A stretch of 64,000 bases of DNA from Hygrocybe punicea (taxonomy: Eukaryota; Basidiomycota; Agaricomycetes; Agaricales; Hygrophoraceae): positions 2,852,001 through 2,916,000 of the forward strand of contig OY744467.1 of the NCBI GenBank assembly GCA_963556145.1, given 5' to 3'. The notes beneath the pieces were generated by a model. It made no database searches. It saw only the letters and a list, made by a program, of their open reading frames with translations, and was not told the origin of the DNA. Below are positions 1 through 12,725 of the stretch, one piece after another (position 1 is the first letter of the stretch; each line of letters begins with the position of its first letter). A program made the position numbers and the translations under genes.

Positions 1-760
1 CTTCAACATCCAGACCGTTTCCACTCGATTCCTGTGTGAGCACCCTGAGAGGTCCCTCGGGACCTCTCCACCATGGCCATTGCTGCTGCAACTGCTGCTG
101 CTGCTGCCACTGTTGCTGATGCTGCTGTCATGGCCATTGCTGCTGTAGCTGCCATTGCCATTGCCGTTGCCGTTGCAGCTGCGGCTGCTGCTGCTGCCAC
201 CGTTGCTGTTGTTGCTGCTGCTGCTACCAGCATTGGATGAGCTGCCGTGGAAATGGGAGCACGGGCTACACCCACGCTCCCGTTATCCTTCTTGGTGCCA
301 AATACCTCGCGAACGATGTCCACACGTCAGTTGACACGTCAGCTCATGTTTGCAAAGTTCCTTGGCATTGGATGGCTTGATGCAGCACAAGCTGCTGCTG
401 CTGTTGCTGCCATTGCTGCCACTGGCCGTTGCCATTGCCGTTGTTGCTGTTGCCATTGCCATCGTCATTGTTGACATTGCCATTGCCATTGCCATTGCCG
501 TTGCCTGTGGTGGTGGTGGTGGTGGTGGTGGTGTTGCAGCTGTCCCGCATCCATTGGCATTGGTATTGGGATCCATGTTGTGCTGTGGTGGTGTGCTCGC
601 GATGTGGTCGTGGTCAAGTTGCCTGTGGCAGATAATATTAGTAAAGTTAAGAAATTTGATGAGACTTACCTGTATTCACAAACGCGACATTGTGTCACGT
701 TCATTGGCCTTGCGTTGTTGCGGTGTTGGTGAAGAAACCTTACAGGTAATGGTCACATGA
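1..760. repeat. CTG/GCC-type trinucleotide low-complexity tract
   Basis: Long runs of CTG, TTG, GCCATTGC and (GGT)n units fill about 75-540. All six frames stay open here because of composition, giving poly-Ala, Gln/Asn-rich or Cys/His-rich translations. The reverse strand would encode Gln/Asn/Thr/Gly-rich or Ala-rich peptides of 60-106 residues, so this could be a low-complexity exon of a minus-strand gene lying off the left edge. I see no domain that fixes a frame. At 600-760 nothing recognisable is seen. Confidence 0.6.
47..68. repeat. perfect 10-bp inverted repeat with 2-nt loop
   Basis: GAGAGGTCCC, then TC, then GGGACCTCTC. It lies at the edge of the triplet tract. Function unknown; it may be chance or a hairpin in a transcript. 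Confidence 0.6.
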
Positions 761-844
761 TACCGTTTAACACGAAAAAGTAAAGAAATCCAAAAAACAA
801 ATGAAATAAATACCTTAAAAATATCCATGTTCACGGTTTGGACG

Positions 845-1010
845 CGGTTTGGAGCCGTTCAGGAAATCTGGCAGGCCTCGAAACCCGGAACTAAACCTGC
901 GGTCCAGTTCAGCACTTGACTGAACTTAGACTGAACCTAGGGTTCAGTTTGGGGTTTGAACCAGGTTTGGCTAGGTTCGGAACTGAACTACGGCAACACT
1001 AGTCCAACCA
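845..1010. repeat. degenerate GGTTC/GAACC repeat ending in a TIR-like motif
   Basis: Many overlapping GGTTCAG, CTGAACC and GGTTTGAACC words in both orientations form a self-complementary stretch. It ends in GGCAACACTA at about 992-1001, the same decamer that terminates the hairpin element at 15062-15264. It may be a decayed terminus of a related element. No gene is seen in 761-1360. Confidence 0.4.
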
Positions 1011-1360
1011 TTTCGCCCACCCCGTTTTGGTAGCTCCGGATTGCCCCTCTCTGATGCTTCAATACCCACCAGCTTCGACTCCATTCACATTGTACTCCTG
1101 ATTCCATCCATTTTCAACATCGCTTCAGCTCCTTTCTTCCCACAATGCCGGGATCTTTGTTACTTCATATGGATCGACCAGAGATGGTCTCAATCTGAGT
1201 CCTGACCAGATGTAGAGGCTCCAGATTGTGTGGATCTGGATCCTCTTCATATCTGACACTGTTCCTGTCCATTCCTATTCCCATATCATCGATTCCCCTT
1301 GATTCTGGTCTTTTCCACCCATTCCACCTCCGGAATTGTTCCTACTCGCAATGCAATGTC

Positions 1361-1796
1361 TGTAACGACCCAGAATCAGTACATATATAATTGTATATCA
1401 TATATCTTTGTTTCCCGTCTCCTAGTACATAGCACCACTCCTCCTATCCTCCTCTCCACTTCCTCCCCTATCACTTACAGCCTTCACTTGTAGCACATAG
1501 TTACCATAGCACAGGATTCCACCCAGTAGTATAAAAGTAGTACATTTACACTACACACACAGATACCCAGACAAACAATATGGAAACCTCTTATCATCCC
1601 GTCTCATATCTATAGTTTTAGTTCTCTCTCTATATCATTTATACTTGCCTTCATCCTTTCCCCCACACTCTCCCTCTGATTCCAGAACCCCCAGATTCAG
1701 GTTGGATTGATTAAACTTCTCTAAAGAAACTGAATTCCTCTGATCACTTTCTAGCTGATCACCCTTTCCGTAGATTCCTCATCCGGGTCTACAACA
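1361..1796 (+). mobile_element. candidate solo LTR (low confidence)
   Basis: The stretch starts TGTAACGACC, a start common for Ty3-type LTRs of basidiomycetes. It contains a TATAAAAG box at about 1530 and ends near TCTACAACA. No matching target duplication was found, so the borders are tentative. The remaining sequence to 2178 shows no gene. Confidence 0.25.
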
Positions 1797-2178
1797 GAAC
1801 TTGCCGTCACAACGGGTACCAACTAGTTATATGTATGCTAACTCAGCAATGCAAATGCATGATCTCATACTCCGCCACATCCTTTTTTGTCTAACATTCC
1901 CACAGCCATTTTCATTTTTGGGCTTAGTCGGCGCTATAAATTTGCACACGGAATCTCGGCAGATTATTTGGAAATGCACAACCACTTTGAATTTTCGGAG
2001 TTTCCATACCTCAATGAAAACCGCTTACAGGTAAGCTAAAATGTACAAAAAGTCCAGTAGTATGTATGACATGTTATGGGACGTCGACGGTACGTCGATG
2101 TAGATGTGAAACGCGTAAGTAGTTAGATGGACAAGTGTAAAATAAGTTACATGTATGGGTATGTTCCCAAACAGCGTA

Positions 2179-5100
2179 TCATACCAGCGCCGTTTTCATC
2201 GTGTTGCGGGAAGTGTCTGATTGTGTTTCTGTGCCATGCTGAAAGAGCCGCTCATCCCAATCCGCCGCTAGAAGCACACTGTTCGTCCACTCACTATCCT
2301 CGTCCAATGACGTCCCCAAGTTACTGGACGTCGTTGAAACCAAGGAAATATTGGATCCTCGGGGACGTAAGGGTTGCGTAGGCGGCGTATCCAAAGGGAT
2401 GACAAGAGAATGCAGGGAGGTCGACGGGGTCAGGTAGAGATCAGCAATGGGTGTCTGGCCACGTTTGTGTGCCATCGAAACCGGCGAAATGCTAGAGGTA
2501 GGAGAACTTGGCAATGGTGGTGGTGTGTCCATTTTGGTGACGTCTCGATTCTCTTCCGTCGATTCACCATCTAAAGTCATGTCGAGCCCAAGCGAGGACG
2601 ACTCAATCGGCATATCGAGCACAGGTGGCAAGTTTGGGCTGCTGTTGCAGGACCTCGCGGTAACAGCGGAAGTCGGGGTTGACGTGGATGAATCAGAGGC
2701 TGGCCTGCTTTGGAGGTACGGGGAAAATGTTATCAGAGAAGTAGCTGAAGGGCTAGACGTTGCCGGTTTGGGGAAAAGAAGGTGCAAAGAGGGCTTCTTC
2801 AGCCGTCGGGTCCGAGCGGGAGACCATGAGCTCGGTGAAGATTCACCTGACTGGATCGTGAAGGAAGGGAGTGACAAGTGGGGAATGCTTCTCGGACGGC
2901 GAAGAGGACTTTGTGGCGGGGGGATGGGTCCTGTCGAAGGAAACTGGATAGGCTCGCTCACTGGTGAACTGATAATGAGTCTCCGGGGAGACAGCGGTAG
3001 AAGGGTTGATTCTGCAATAACTGGTGAACCTCGCCGTGATATCGTCTGTGGTTTGGAGTAAAGATCAGACGCAATTGGTAAGTGAGAGAAAGATGCCGTT
3101 GATGGCGTGGCCAAGGACTCTGCTGAAGACGAAAGTGGGGGAGGGACATGAGACTCGTCGGCACTTACAGGGGAAGAGGACTTCGAAGGTGCTTCCGAAG
3201 CTGAAACATAGGAGGCATTATCTGTTATAGACGCAGTCTCGGCAGTTGTGGCTCCGAAAACAACTGGAGATGAGCAGCATCTCTCACTGTCTAGATAGAT
3301 GGTCGGCACAGGTCCGCGCCTCTCGAGTGTCCTAGACCGCAAGGTTGGATGTTCCCCCAGAGATTGCGATTCTTTGGGAGTAGGAGTATTCTTTTTGGTT
3401 GCATCCATTTGATCTGCCACAACATGTGCGGAATCGTGAACATCTGTGGTCCCATTCGTAGTCGAGCGAGAAGCAGTGACACGCTGTAGGGGCACATCGA
3501 CGAGGTCCACGGGAGTGTTGTTTGGGGAAACCCGAGCGGTATCCCAGATACCTTCTCCTTCACACAATGCCCGAAGCAACGGCGGGTTCATATTCAGGCT
3601 CGGACAGAATACCAAGAGCAAGTTGCTCAACGGCATTTTGGTTACCTTGCTCTGCTTTGCGGTTGCCTTGATGAGTTCCGTCACAGTCTGAACCAAATCA
3701 CGGTTTTCCCGTGGCAGCTGAGCAATGAGTGATCTCAACGCATTGAGGAGAGATTGAGAGGGTGGTTTAATGCCGGAGAAATTCGGCATCGCAAGCGTCG
3801 ACAGAGATGGTGGCTTTCCTAACATGGCCAGACCATTGCGAGGTCCCGATGGAAGAGAATTCCCTCCTTTGAGACCACGGCTAAGAAGGGAACCTTTTTG
3901 GCTATCCGCCGAGTGGCTTTCGGCTGTCATAGCGGCCTCAAAATATGGGATGAGCGCATGCGTCAGGATGGGTTCAGGCACTATCAAACAGGTCAGTAAT
4001 GTGAGACTACAGTAGCCACACCGCTCACATTCACGTAGATATGCCTTGAAGACTGACGCCACTGCGTGAGGGTCTAGTTCGCCAGGACTACACTCGGACA
4101 TGTTGTAATCCGAACCTGAGAAGCTTTTCAGTAGACTGAGGCGGACGTTGAGCAATGAACTGACCTGTGTCAAACTCGGCACGCAACTTCGAAACATGAA
4201 ATGGACGACCACTAACACTGGAAGAGTCCTTCAACTCCAACGATCTCCCTGGAAAGGAGATAGCTAGGACATACCGGAAAAGCCCTTCTTCTTGCATTCC
4301 CCAAAGCAACAAATGTTGCGCACATCTCACGACTATCGCCGGCAGAGCTCGAGTCTCCAATACCTTGAGATACTCCTCTATGCTCGTCGAACCTCCCTTT
4401 CTGTGGTGGGGCTGTCCGACGGTCGGTCGGTCGCGCCTTCCGGCGTACACAGCGGTCTCCTTGGTGCATGTCTTCAGATCTCTCCCAAACACAGTCCCAC
4501 CGACTACCCCAGCTCCCCCATTTGCCAAGCGAACGGGCCCACGCAGCTGCTTCCCCAAACAAGGACCATCCGGTGCTAAAAATGCGTCCAAGTCTGCTGT
4601 GGACGAGGACACGACGGAAGACGCAACACTCCAAGCTCCAGAGGGTGCATTCGGCGTTTTTCGAAGTAGCTTTTCAGGCGGGGCAGTTGAGTGGCGGGAG
4701 GTCGAGCGACGAAGTGCGTAATCAGACGTATTTCCACTCGAATAATAAGATGATGGCGACGAAGCCGAGGAGGAGGACGAATATCCAGAGCTGCCAGAGG
4801 AGGTGATACCTCCCCACGCACGTCCCATTTTCTCGACGGCACGTTTGGCCAGCCCGGCAGCGGGGGCTAAACTACCTGTGAAACTGACGGCCGTTTGCCG
4901 AGGTGATTGTCCTGGATGAAGTAGTGGCAAGAGTCGATTGTGATGGGGAGGAGGTTCTGGCGGCGTTTGGGCTCGGCGTGATACTGAAGCTGCATTGCCT
5001 GCGGCCGTCCAGGCGGCAAGGCGGCCACGGATGTTGTTGCCGGTGGACTGATTGCTAACGTTTGAATGGGTGATAGTTCTAGTCAGAGTTGGATTTTCCC

Positions 5101-6292
5101 TCGTGACGGCAAGGGAACTTGAGACACTTTCTGACATCGACATGGAGGCAGTTGAGTTGTACTTCACTTCGGGGTCTGCAGGGGGTGATAGCGAATTATC
5201 GGTCAAACTGTGTTTGCCCAAGTTCAACGACAACGAGCGACGATTACGGGTTTTTGAAGGGGGTGGCGGAGGTACATGGCTGGGGGTGACGGGGGTTGAG
5301 GGCAGGACCGCCTCCTGCTGTGATTCGGGCGAGGGGGCCTCTTCAGGCATTGTAAATTCGGCGTCGGTAATGAGAGTGCTGAGACGCCTACTTGTTGGTA
5401 CGATAGTATTTGTCGACTGCAAGGAGTCAGCCATGGAAACAGGTCTTGAATTTCGATAACCAAGTGGCTTCGTGGTCACAGTTGAGTCACTCTTTCGCCA
5501 ATCATCCTTCGCCTCCCGATCGCTGTCGTCGCTCTCCTTTTCATTCCCCAGCACAGCAAATCCTTTTTGCTCATTCTCTTCCTCGGCTCTTCGCATGTAC
5601 TTCACAGCGGATGAAATAGTCGGAGAAAGAGGGATAATCGATCCTGATTGGGACATTGGGGCATGATTTTTCGACGGGAGTGGGGGAGGTTTCGTTGTTA
5701 TCTGGAATGCGACGGGTTTTGGCGGCGGAGGGGGAGGGGGAGGTGACGAAGGAGTTTTGATGGCTTTCTTACCACCAAGGACGTGCAGGTGGGAAGTGAA
5801 CTGCCTTGCGCTTAAAGCAGTGCGGGGTGAAACAACCGCTGTAGAGGCAAGACCACCTTCCCGCTCCTTGCCCGTTCCATTGTAAGGAACAGGAACGACG
5901 TCCTCTGACTTCTTCCGACGAGCAGCCAAGGCTCGCTTGAGTTTGTGACCTGTCGACACCGCGACGTTGGTGATCCCTCTTGGTGTCAGGGGAGAGGAAG
6001 TCACAGGAGACAAGGGAGGGTTAGAGCCACTCTGGCTCTGGCCCATCAATAACGCTAAAGAGGAGGAGCGGACAGGAACGACAGAAATTGGAGGAGGGCG
6101 TTTCTTGATGGTTGTGGTGGATGTAGAAGGATCTGTTCTGTTGATATCAGAGTGACTGGCGTTGGAAGGCGTGGCAGGTAGTATGGACGAGGCTGCGGAT
6201 GGAGACAAGAGGGAGGTTGAGGATTGGTGGGAAGAAGATGTTGTGACCAAGCCCGCGTGGGACTGGGCGTGGTACCGCATGGCTGACGACAT
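2179..6292 (-). CDS. RhoGAP-domain protein, 4 exons, about 1319 aa
   Basis: Predicted GTPase-activating protein for Rho/Cdc42-type small GTPases. Exons read on the minus strand: 6292-4275, 4217-4165, 4115-4029, 3980-2179; introns of 57, 49 and 48 bp have GT-AG ends and the sum is 3960 nt. The N-terminal half (about 640 aa) is disordered, rich in Ser/Pro with Pro runs. The RhoGAP domain starts near residue 645. It shows the arginine-finger context GLFRVSG rebuilt across intron 1, then KLRAEFDTG and YLRELPEPILTHALIPYFE across introns 2 and 3. The second half of the domain (NRDLVQTVTELIKATA, MPLSNLLLVFCPSL) follows an insert of roughly 50 Ser/Gly-rich residues. The last 430 residues are disordered Ser/Thr/Pro. 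The GTPase target is not deducible. Confidence 0.9.
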
Positions 6293-6837
6293 AGGATAGA
6301 TTGTGAGCGTCTAATAGAGATAGGGCGAACGGAGACGATTAAGGTATTCTGACAGCGAAAAAAAAAAAAAAGACGGGGGTTAATGGCTGTTGCAAATCGG
6401 CAGCACAGTGCGGGCGACACGGTGGAGCCTGGGCTGATGAACGAGTGGGCCTCACCTGAGCATGAAACTGTGGGTTAATTGGTATTAGGATATAAAGTGA
6501 CAGTACTAGGTGGTCGTCCGCTGCCCTGCATCACCGTGACCGCACTGCGGTCTGTGGTCGTGGGCTAATAAGCAGGCGGAGAGTCAGGCTGGACGAACTT
6601 GAACTTGAAAACTTGAAGATGGCAGACCAAATCAATCTCCGCTTACATTTCACAGGCACTGCTGTGCGGATCCACAGAACCAAAAACCCGAGTTTATTCG
6701 CATTAATCTAAGCTAGTCTGTCCTCCGTAAACGACTCAATCTCATCTATAAACGCGGCCAGTCTCAAGCCCGTCCGCTGTGTACGTTAGAACCAGTGTGG
6801 TGCTCCAAACAGGCGAAAGGGTCTTCGATTGTGCCGA
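6293..6837. other. intergenic: RhoGAP 5' flank and carrier 3' flank
   Basis: About 545 bp between two minus-strand genes. It holds an A13 run at 6359-6371 just upstream of the RhoGAP start codon. No ORF or RNA gene supported. Confidence 0.6.
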
Positions 6838-8243
6838 TTATGGCGGAATCAACAATTCTTTCACAAGTTCATAGGTAAAGAAGCTCGTGGCGATCGAGGG
6901 TGCAACCTTGACTGCATCAAACACGCGAGTCAGACAATGGTCGATGGGAATATAACCAATCACAACGCACGCAGATTGGGCCACAGCCCTCGATACAATC
7001 CAATAACGCCCTCGGTACGGAGTATACTTCTCAGTGCATCGATGGCACCGTTGTATCTGTATCCCAACACTCCAGACTTCATGCCCGCCACCTGCATCTT
7101 TCGCCTGAGCACATCGAACGGATATGTTAAAGTCTGGGATATCGACCCTGTATGGACGTGTCAGACGCCACAACTCTTCGGCCCGGAAACTAACCCACCA
7201 GCCAATGCCCCACAACTCAGCTTCCTAGGGATCGTGCTGTTGCCCGGCGGTGTTATTATCCCCCTCAGAAATTCATACGTTGCAAAATTAATGCCAACGT
7301 AGGGGGCTACACCCATGGCGGTCGTCACCAATCCTCGGTAGAGTGCTCGGATGCCTCCTTCTTCGCGCATAACTTTCAGCGTCATGCCCCACATCGTGAG
7401 CTCCGCCGCCGTATATAGCGGAGCCCGACCCGGGGCTGCTGCGGCCGATGTTGTGTAGAATGCCGTAGAGTGTGTGCGTGTACCGACCGAAGATAGATTG
7501 TGCGTCTTGGGTGTGATTGGTATAGATGCCGTCGCGATGGAAAGCCGCGAACGGACGAGATCTAGTGGATATGTTGAACCTGTGACGGGGCACAATAAAA
7601 ATGAGAACACCGCGTGCATGGCGAAGAGGAAAAGGCAAATGAACACACAGACAGAGGTGATGCCAGCCAAGGCACCGCTGGCCAATCGTTTCGGGGTATC
7701 AAGCTCTTTGGACCCATGACTTGTAAACCACTGTCGGATGAAGTCAAGTAGGCGATTCGCTCAGCAGCTATTGCGCAAGAGAACGCACCTTCTTGAGTTG
7801 CTCGTATGTCGTAAACTGTACGGCGCTGTAGGGAACGATTCTCAAGCAGTTTATCCCGTTGCCTCTCATGAAGCCTTTGAAGCCTTCTTCTTTCCAAATA
7901 CGGACGAGACTTCTCAATACACCCTTGTATTGTTGATCAGAGGTCTTGGGCTGAACTTGTCTATTTCAATACAAACGAAACGTTGGGTTATCGTAAGTCA
8001 GATTCGCAAAAACCAAGAAGTCGAAAGGTAAACTGAAAGAGGCGGGCAACTGCCATCGGCGACGCACTGTATAATCTTCAGTCTTTCCAACGGACTGACA
8101 ACGGTCCGCGATGCAGCTCCCGCGACACCTCCTGCGACAAAATAGGACGACACTTCTGGGCTGAAGAAAAATAACTTGTTTTTCTTTGTAACGAGGGTAT
8201 CTTCTGGTTCCTGGGATGTAGACGTTGATTGTGCTGTAGACAT
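6838..8243 (-). CDS. mitochondrial carrier (SLC25) family protein, 353 aa
   Basis: Inner-mitochondrial-membrane solute carrier. Six exons on the minus strand: 8243-8068, 7960-7789, 7730-7649, 7579-7199, 7147-6971, 6911-6838; the sum is 1062 nt with all splice phases consistent. The three repeats each carry the carrier signature: SPLERLKI near residue 50, YPLDLVRSRL after intron 3, and YPFDVLRRKM in exon 5. Other family marks are GGVAGAASRTVVSPLE, MRGNGINCLRIVPYSAVQF and GLYRGLWPNLLKVAPS. The sequence resembles the fungal group including yeast YPR011C (adenosine phosphosulfate transport) and the CoA/ADP carriers; which substrate applies cannot be settled by eye. The ATG at 8243 was chosen because it gives a short Ser/Thr-rich tail before the first helix. 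An in-frame upstream ATG at 8348 exists. Confidence 0.9.
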
Positions 8244-9235
8244 GATGACGCTAAAAAGCCTTGGAGCATGCGGTAGGTTGAACAGCTTGGCGGATACGAT
8301 GCAAAGACGGGCAGAGAGGCGAAAGGGCTCTGCCAGGAGGGGTCGCACGCAAAGCCCTGCAGTTCTATTCGGGCAGTGCAGTAGTCAGTCAGTGACTGTG
8401 TTCAAGATTGTGTATTACTATTACGTAATTATTACCCGGCACTGTAACTGAGTATCTGCGCCAACTAAAAGCTCGAAACATACACAGGTTCCTCGAGAAG
8501 CAAGGTCAAGTTCTCAGTTCTCAGTTCTCAGAGAATACTCACCAAATATACATGTGTTCTCCCTCGTCTCCTCATCCCAAGACATCCACAACCGGAAGGG
8601 GAAGCCAGAACAATGGAAGAAAATTTTCGACCAGTGGAAAAGGCGCGAGCGCGAGCTGACGATCTACACCATAAACTCGCCTGATAATCCTCATCGCATC
8701 AGCCCTAGCAGGAATACTTCCTCCCGGCAAGGACTTCATATCACAATTCTGGCCTCATGAATCCTCCTCACGCGTTCATCACCACAAGTGGCAAGAAGCT
8801 TCCCCACCTCTTCGTTTCACCCTTTCTGAAGTGGGTGCATATATTTGTGGTATGTTGCAACCTGTTCGGGGTTGCCAATCGCCCAACTCCATGGCCTATC
8901 GGATGGACGATTCATCCATCGCCTGGACGCGTACTCCTACAGGATTGCTGGGTACACATGTCCTTTTTTATACGAGCCCTATTCTTGGGCATCTCTCCAT
9001 AAGATGCTTATGCCATGCCAACAAAACCGTGATCAACACTTTGTTTGGACTGTTGAGACTGCGAGTTCAAACGCTAATATCTACTAGTGTCCGTAGCCAG
9101 TCTTCAATGAGTTCTGATCATACGGACAGACTCTAAGTGAAAAAGCAGGGAGAATATCAAGGAGTCAGGACGACGAAGGCTAACAACATTAATACTTTTT
9201 GACAAGCTGCCTGAACAAATTTTGGTGGTGGTCAG
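8244..9235. other. intergenic, no gene seen
   Basis: About 1 kb between two minus-strand genes. A short direct repeat GTTCTCA x3 lies at 8511-8530. Several open stretches have no recognisable domain or codon structure and I do not call them. Confidence 0.5.
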
Positions 9236-11242
9236 TCAGGATGGTGGAGGTGTGCCGTTTCCACGACCTTCATTCGTATATCATATGAGTCGATTAAAAC
9301 GATGCGACAAGACTGTTACTCACCTCCACGACCACGACCACGTCCACCTCGGCCACGGTATTCGCCGTCTCCTCGCCATTCGCCGCTAGACGCTGGTCTA
9401 CCGCGGAAACCTAATGGAATGTCAGAAAATGGGAAGGAGTAGTATCCCATAAGATCCCACCTCCTCTGTCCCTGTCGCTGCCTCGGAACCCGCCACGACC
9501 ACGATCGCCGCGTGCTCCTCTGAAACCGCTACGCATACCGCCGCGATCACGGAAACCTCTTCCTCTTCCTCTCCCACCTCGGGCCTGCATAAAACCATCA
9601 TCTTCCTCATGTGATGGGGATATCCCATTGGCGTGAACGCCATTCACGGGGACAGCTTCTTGATAATCCACTGCCGCCTCCCCAACAGGTGTTACGGGTG
9701 TCGCAGACCCTGACGTGCCGAACTTGGCGTGCAGCACATCTATTGAAGGAAGTCCACCCTCCTCGTCGGCCCAGTCAATTACTCCAGTTATCGATGGAAC
9801 CTATGGGAGCTCAGTTCAGCTGATTGAATTAACGAAAGAAATGACCATCTACCTCCCCTCCCACAGAGATTGCCATACCTGGCTCTTCGACAAATGGATG
9901 GCCGTTCGGGCCTACCTCATTCGCCGACTCCACGGCTTCTTCAGGCGAAGGTTGCAACTCTTCCGCCTCTTGGACGACATCGGGCCTCTCAATCCACTCG
10001 GCACTATCTTCAAATGATGGTTCCAGCTCGCTGGCTTGCATAAAATGAAAACTGCCTGTACTTGGCTTAGCCGGAATCCCTCCCACAACGATGTCAGTTT
10101 CGTTAACCACAGAGGACACCATGGAAGCCTGAATTTCGGTCTGGTCTTTGTCTTCTTCGTCTTCCTGTCCCTCTTGCACAGGGGTAGGAACACGCGGAGG
10201 ATTGATATATAGATGCGTGGCCTCTAATAGTTCAGCAACTAGAAGAAACATGGTCATCTAGGTGAAAACAAGAAAATCAAGAGGCAGAATACAGGTGGTG
10301 CCTTGGAAGTCGCCTTCTCCTGATAGGAACCCGTGAATCGCTGCATGTTTGCTTTGGATTTCATTCCCCAGGAGAGTTTGGGCAACCGCCACGACAGCAG
10401 CGCCAGTTGCTTCACTAAGATTGAGAGCCAGGGCTTCAGGATGACTAGCCGAAAGAGCTGCGTGAAAGCGGAGGAAACTGAGGATATCTGAAGTCTTTTC
10501 ATTATATGAATTCTGTGCAAGCGTTGTTTTAGAGGCAAGGGAGAATCCATGAGAATGATAAAATTTTGCCTCAGTGGCAGAAAGAGTTTCTGCGAGTCGT
10601 TTTCTCGCGGTCTCCTCAGCTTCAATACGTTTGGATGCAAGCTCATGAACAAGCTCTGCCTCATGAACCTGAGTTCAGGATCTTGATATGTTCAGCGCAC
10701 CCAGATCATCTCGACTTGATAACAAACCTCAACGGCTTTCTTCACCTCTCCCAGCTCTTTTTGAACTGCCTCTAGTCCAGGTAGAGTCTTCAATGTCCGT
10801 CTTTGGTCATCGTTCAACTTTTCAGCATCCATTGCTGCGTAAGTTGATATCCGCGACTAACGGGGGAGGTGGAGTTGATTAATACACGAAGGGCCGACGG
10901 GGTTGAAGTGATTAGTGAATGATCGACGCTTACAATTTTTTTGGCGGTGACTTTAAGCCGTTTACTGATAAGTTCCACTATTGGGCTTGGTTTGTGATAA
11001 ATTTCTTCATCAGGTTGCGCTTTGGGCTCTGACTGAACGACGGATTCCGGGGCAGCCACTTCTTGAACAGGGACATTTTCGATAGAACTGCTTTGCACAA
11101 CGGGGATGGGGTGTGTGTCTTGAGATTCTGAAGCTGGTATCCCCGGTTTACGCTTTGCCTGGAGCTTTTTTTTCTGTGACTTTGAGAGTGGCGTTGGCGG
11201 CGGCGCGCCTGGAACGAAGCGAGGAGATACTGGTGCCTCCAT
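9236..11242 (-). CDS. Caprin-like RGG-rich RNA-binding protein, 552 aa
   Basis: Seven exons on the minus strand: 11242-10934, 10856-10728, 10668-10293, 10238-9853, 9800-9461, 9410-9324, 9267-9236; total 1659 nt, phases consistent. The N-terminus has a lysine-rich patch (KSQKKKLQAKRKPG). The middle is helical and charged (AEKLNDDQRRTLKTLPGLE, ELVHELASKRIEAEETARKR) in the style of the Caprin homology region. An acidic linker follows, then a C-terminal RGG/RG tail (about residues 460-550) that continues across the last two introns and ends in GTPPPS. RGG tails bind RNA and are arginine-methylated in known proteins, so a role in mRNA/stress-granule biology is inferred. Caprin orthology is a weak call; RGG protein is a firm one. 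A TAA sits just inside the last GTGAGT donor, so unspliced transcripts would end about 12 residues earlier. Confidence 0.75.
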
Positions 11243-11435
11243 GTTAGAGAACGGACGTGGAGTCGGGCGACGGAGCTGAAAAAAAGTTCGCTGAGTACAG
11301 ATGGACGCGATGACCAGAAACCAACTTACGGTGTTGGTGGGAGCAAGTAAAATTAAAACAAGTGAGAAGTTTTTGTGATGAGACTCAGAAGAAAAATTCT
11401 TACGCACGCACAGGTTCACACGCCTGACCTTCTGC
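11243..11435. promoter_or_regulatory. short divergent promoter region
   Basis: 193 bp separate the start codons of the minus-strand RGG protein and the plus-strand BTB gene, so both must share promoter DNA or overlap in their 5' UTRs. No specific element is recognised. Confidence 0.5.
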
Positions 11436-12634
11436 ATGGTTGAAATCACTATGACCGTCGTCAGTCCGAACAGCGACGAATTCAGCACAAACAGACACTC
11501 TGCCGCTACTGCAAAAACTTTGGACAAGAGCTCTATATCTCGTCACCCGGACATCTGTTTCAATGATGGGAACATCGCCATTCTGACTGGAGATTACTAC
11601 TTTCTGGTACACCAAGGACTACTTTATCGCCATTCTGATGTCCTTGAGAAACTTGCGAAAGCTCTTGATGGCGTGCACCTTCAGGTCTTGGAAGGACGTC
11701 CCGTGTTGCATCTTCAAGACTCTCCAGAAGACATGTCCCGTTTTTTACTGGCGCTCTACGATGGAATGTGTGTAGACTGGTCCATTAGGGTCGCTTATTA
11801 CACGCTGATAGCTGCTGGTTAGCTCTAGGTTGACTTATGATCCGAACAACTTTAATGTTGTGTCTGGGCTGCTGCGACTGTCTACCACATATCAAGTCCA
11901 TGGACTTCGTGCAGACCTTCTTCGTGGTTTGTCTGCGTTCTGGCCTTCTGCGTTGCCTCAGTGGGAAATCAGAGAGGCAGCATCTACCAATCCCGTTGGA
12001 GACTATGATCCTCGTGTAGTCCTGCCACACCCAATGTGCGTATCAGAACAACGATCGAATGCCCTAAAATTTCTCAGAATGCTTCAGATTGATCATCAAC
12101 TTGGCTCGTGATATCCATGCTCCCGAACTGCTTCCGTCTGCCTTTTATGATCTTTCTCGTTCACCACCTAGCGACTGTGTTGCGGGATATAGGCAAGACT
12201 CTGGATTACATCAACTCTTACCCGAGGACCTGCTGAATCTGTTGAAAGGGCGAGAACACGCATCACGATTTCTGTCCACTTTCATCGTCAACGAATTAGA
12301 AGGACGAGAACCGTCGCAGTCTTGTATATACTGGAAGGAAGAGGACCCAATCCATCGGCGCACCTGTCAAGTGGCATTTGAAGCCATTACTTTCGAGATC
12401 CTTCGCGACGTCAATGGCGCCCTTTGCAAACGCAGCTCCGACCCACTTTGTGCGATACTTGATGCGGAGCTGATGCAGATGAAGCAAGACGTGCTAACCG
12501 CAGAGAATCAAGTCCGATATCGCGCGTGCGAGTATTGCCGCTCGGATTTTGGCACTGTCGTGGACGCAGCTCGGGTACATTGCTGGCAGATGCTACCTCA
12601 GTGGTTTGGTGTAGAAGTCTCAAACTGGGGTTAA
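11436..12634 (+). CDS. BTB/POZ-domain protein, 361 aa
   Basis: Three exons: 11436-11767, 11829-12035, 12088-12634 (1086 nt, GT-AG introns of 61 and 52 bp). The BTB fold follows a 35-residue leader. It includes DICFNDGNIAILTGDYYFLV, then HQGLLYRHSDVLEKLAKAL (the helix after the core strand), then SRFLLALYDGM joined through intron 1 to LTYDPNNFNVVSGLLRLST. The C-terminal half holds the helical region usual for basidiomycete BTB proteins (LARDIHAPELLPSAFYDLSR) and a Cys pair near CEYCRSDFG. Such lone BTB proteins are expanded in mushrooms. Roles as Cullin-3 adaptors or transcription cofactors are known for the family but not shown here. Confidence 0.85.
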
Positions 12635-12725
12635 TTGGTGGTTTCCTTTTTTCTTAGATTTGTCGAAATTGTGGAACTTGTCATGAAATCGAAAAACCGC
12701 GTCAGTCACATGATCTTGCTTAAGC

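Noticed and set aside
283..576. Protein with poly-Pro and Ala-Met repeats on the minus strand
   Set aside because: All frames of the triplet tract are open; nothing favours this frame.
8554..9136. Plus-strand frames of 68-101 codons
   Set aside because: No domain or splice logic; the intergenic position between two minus-strand genes makes chance more likely.
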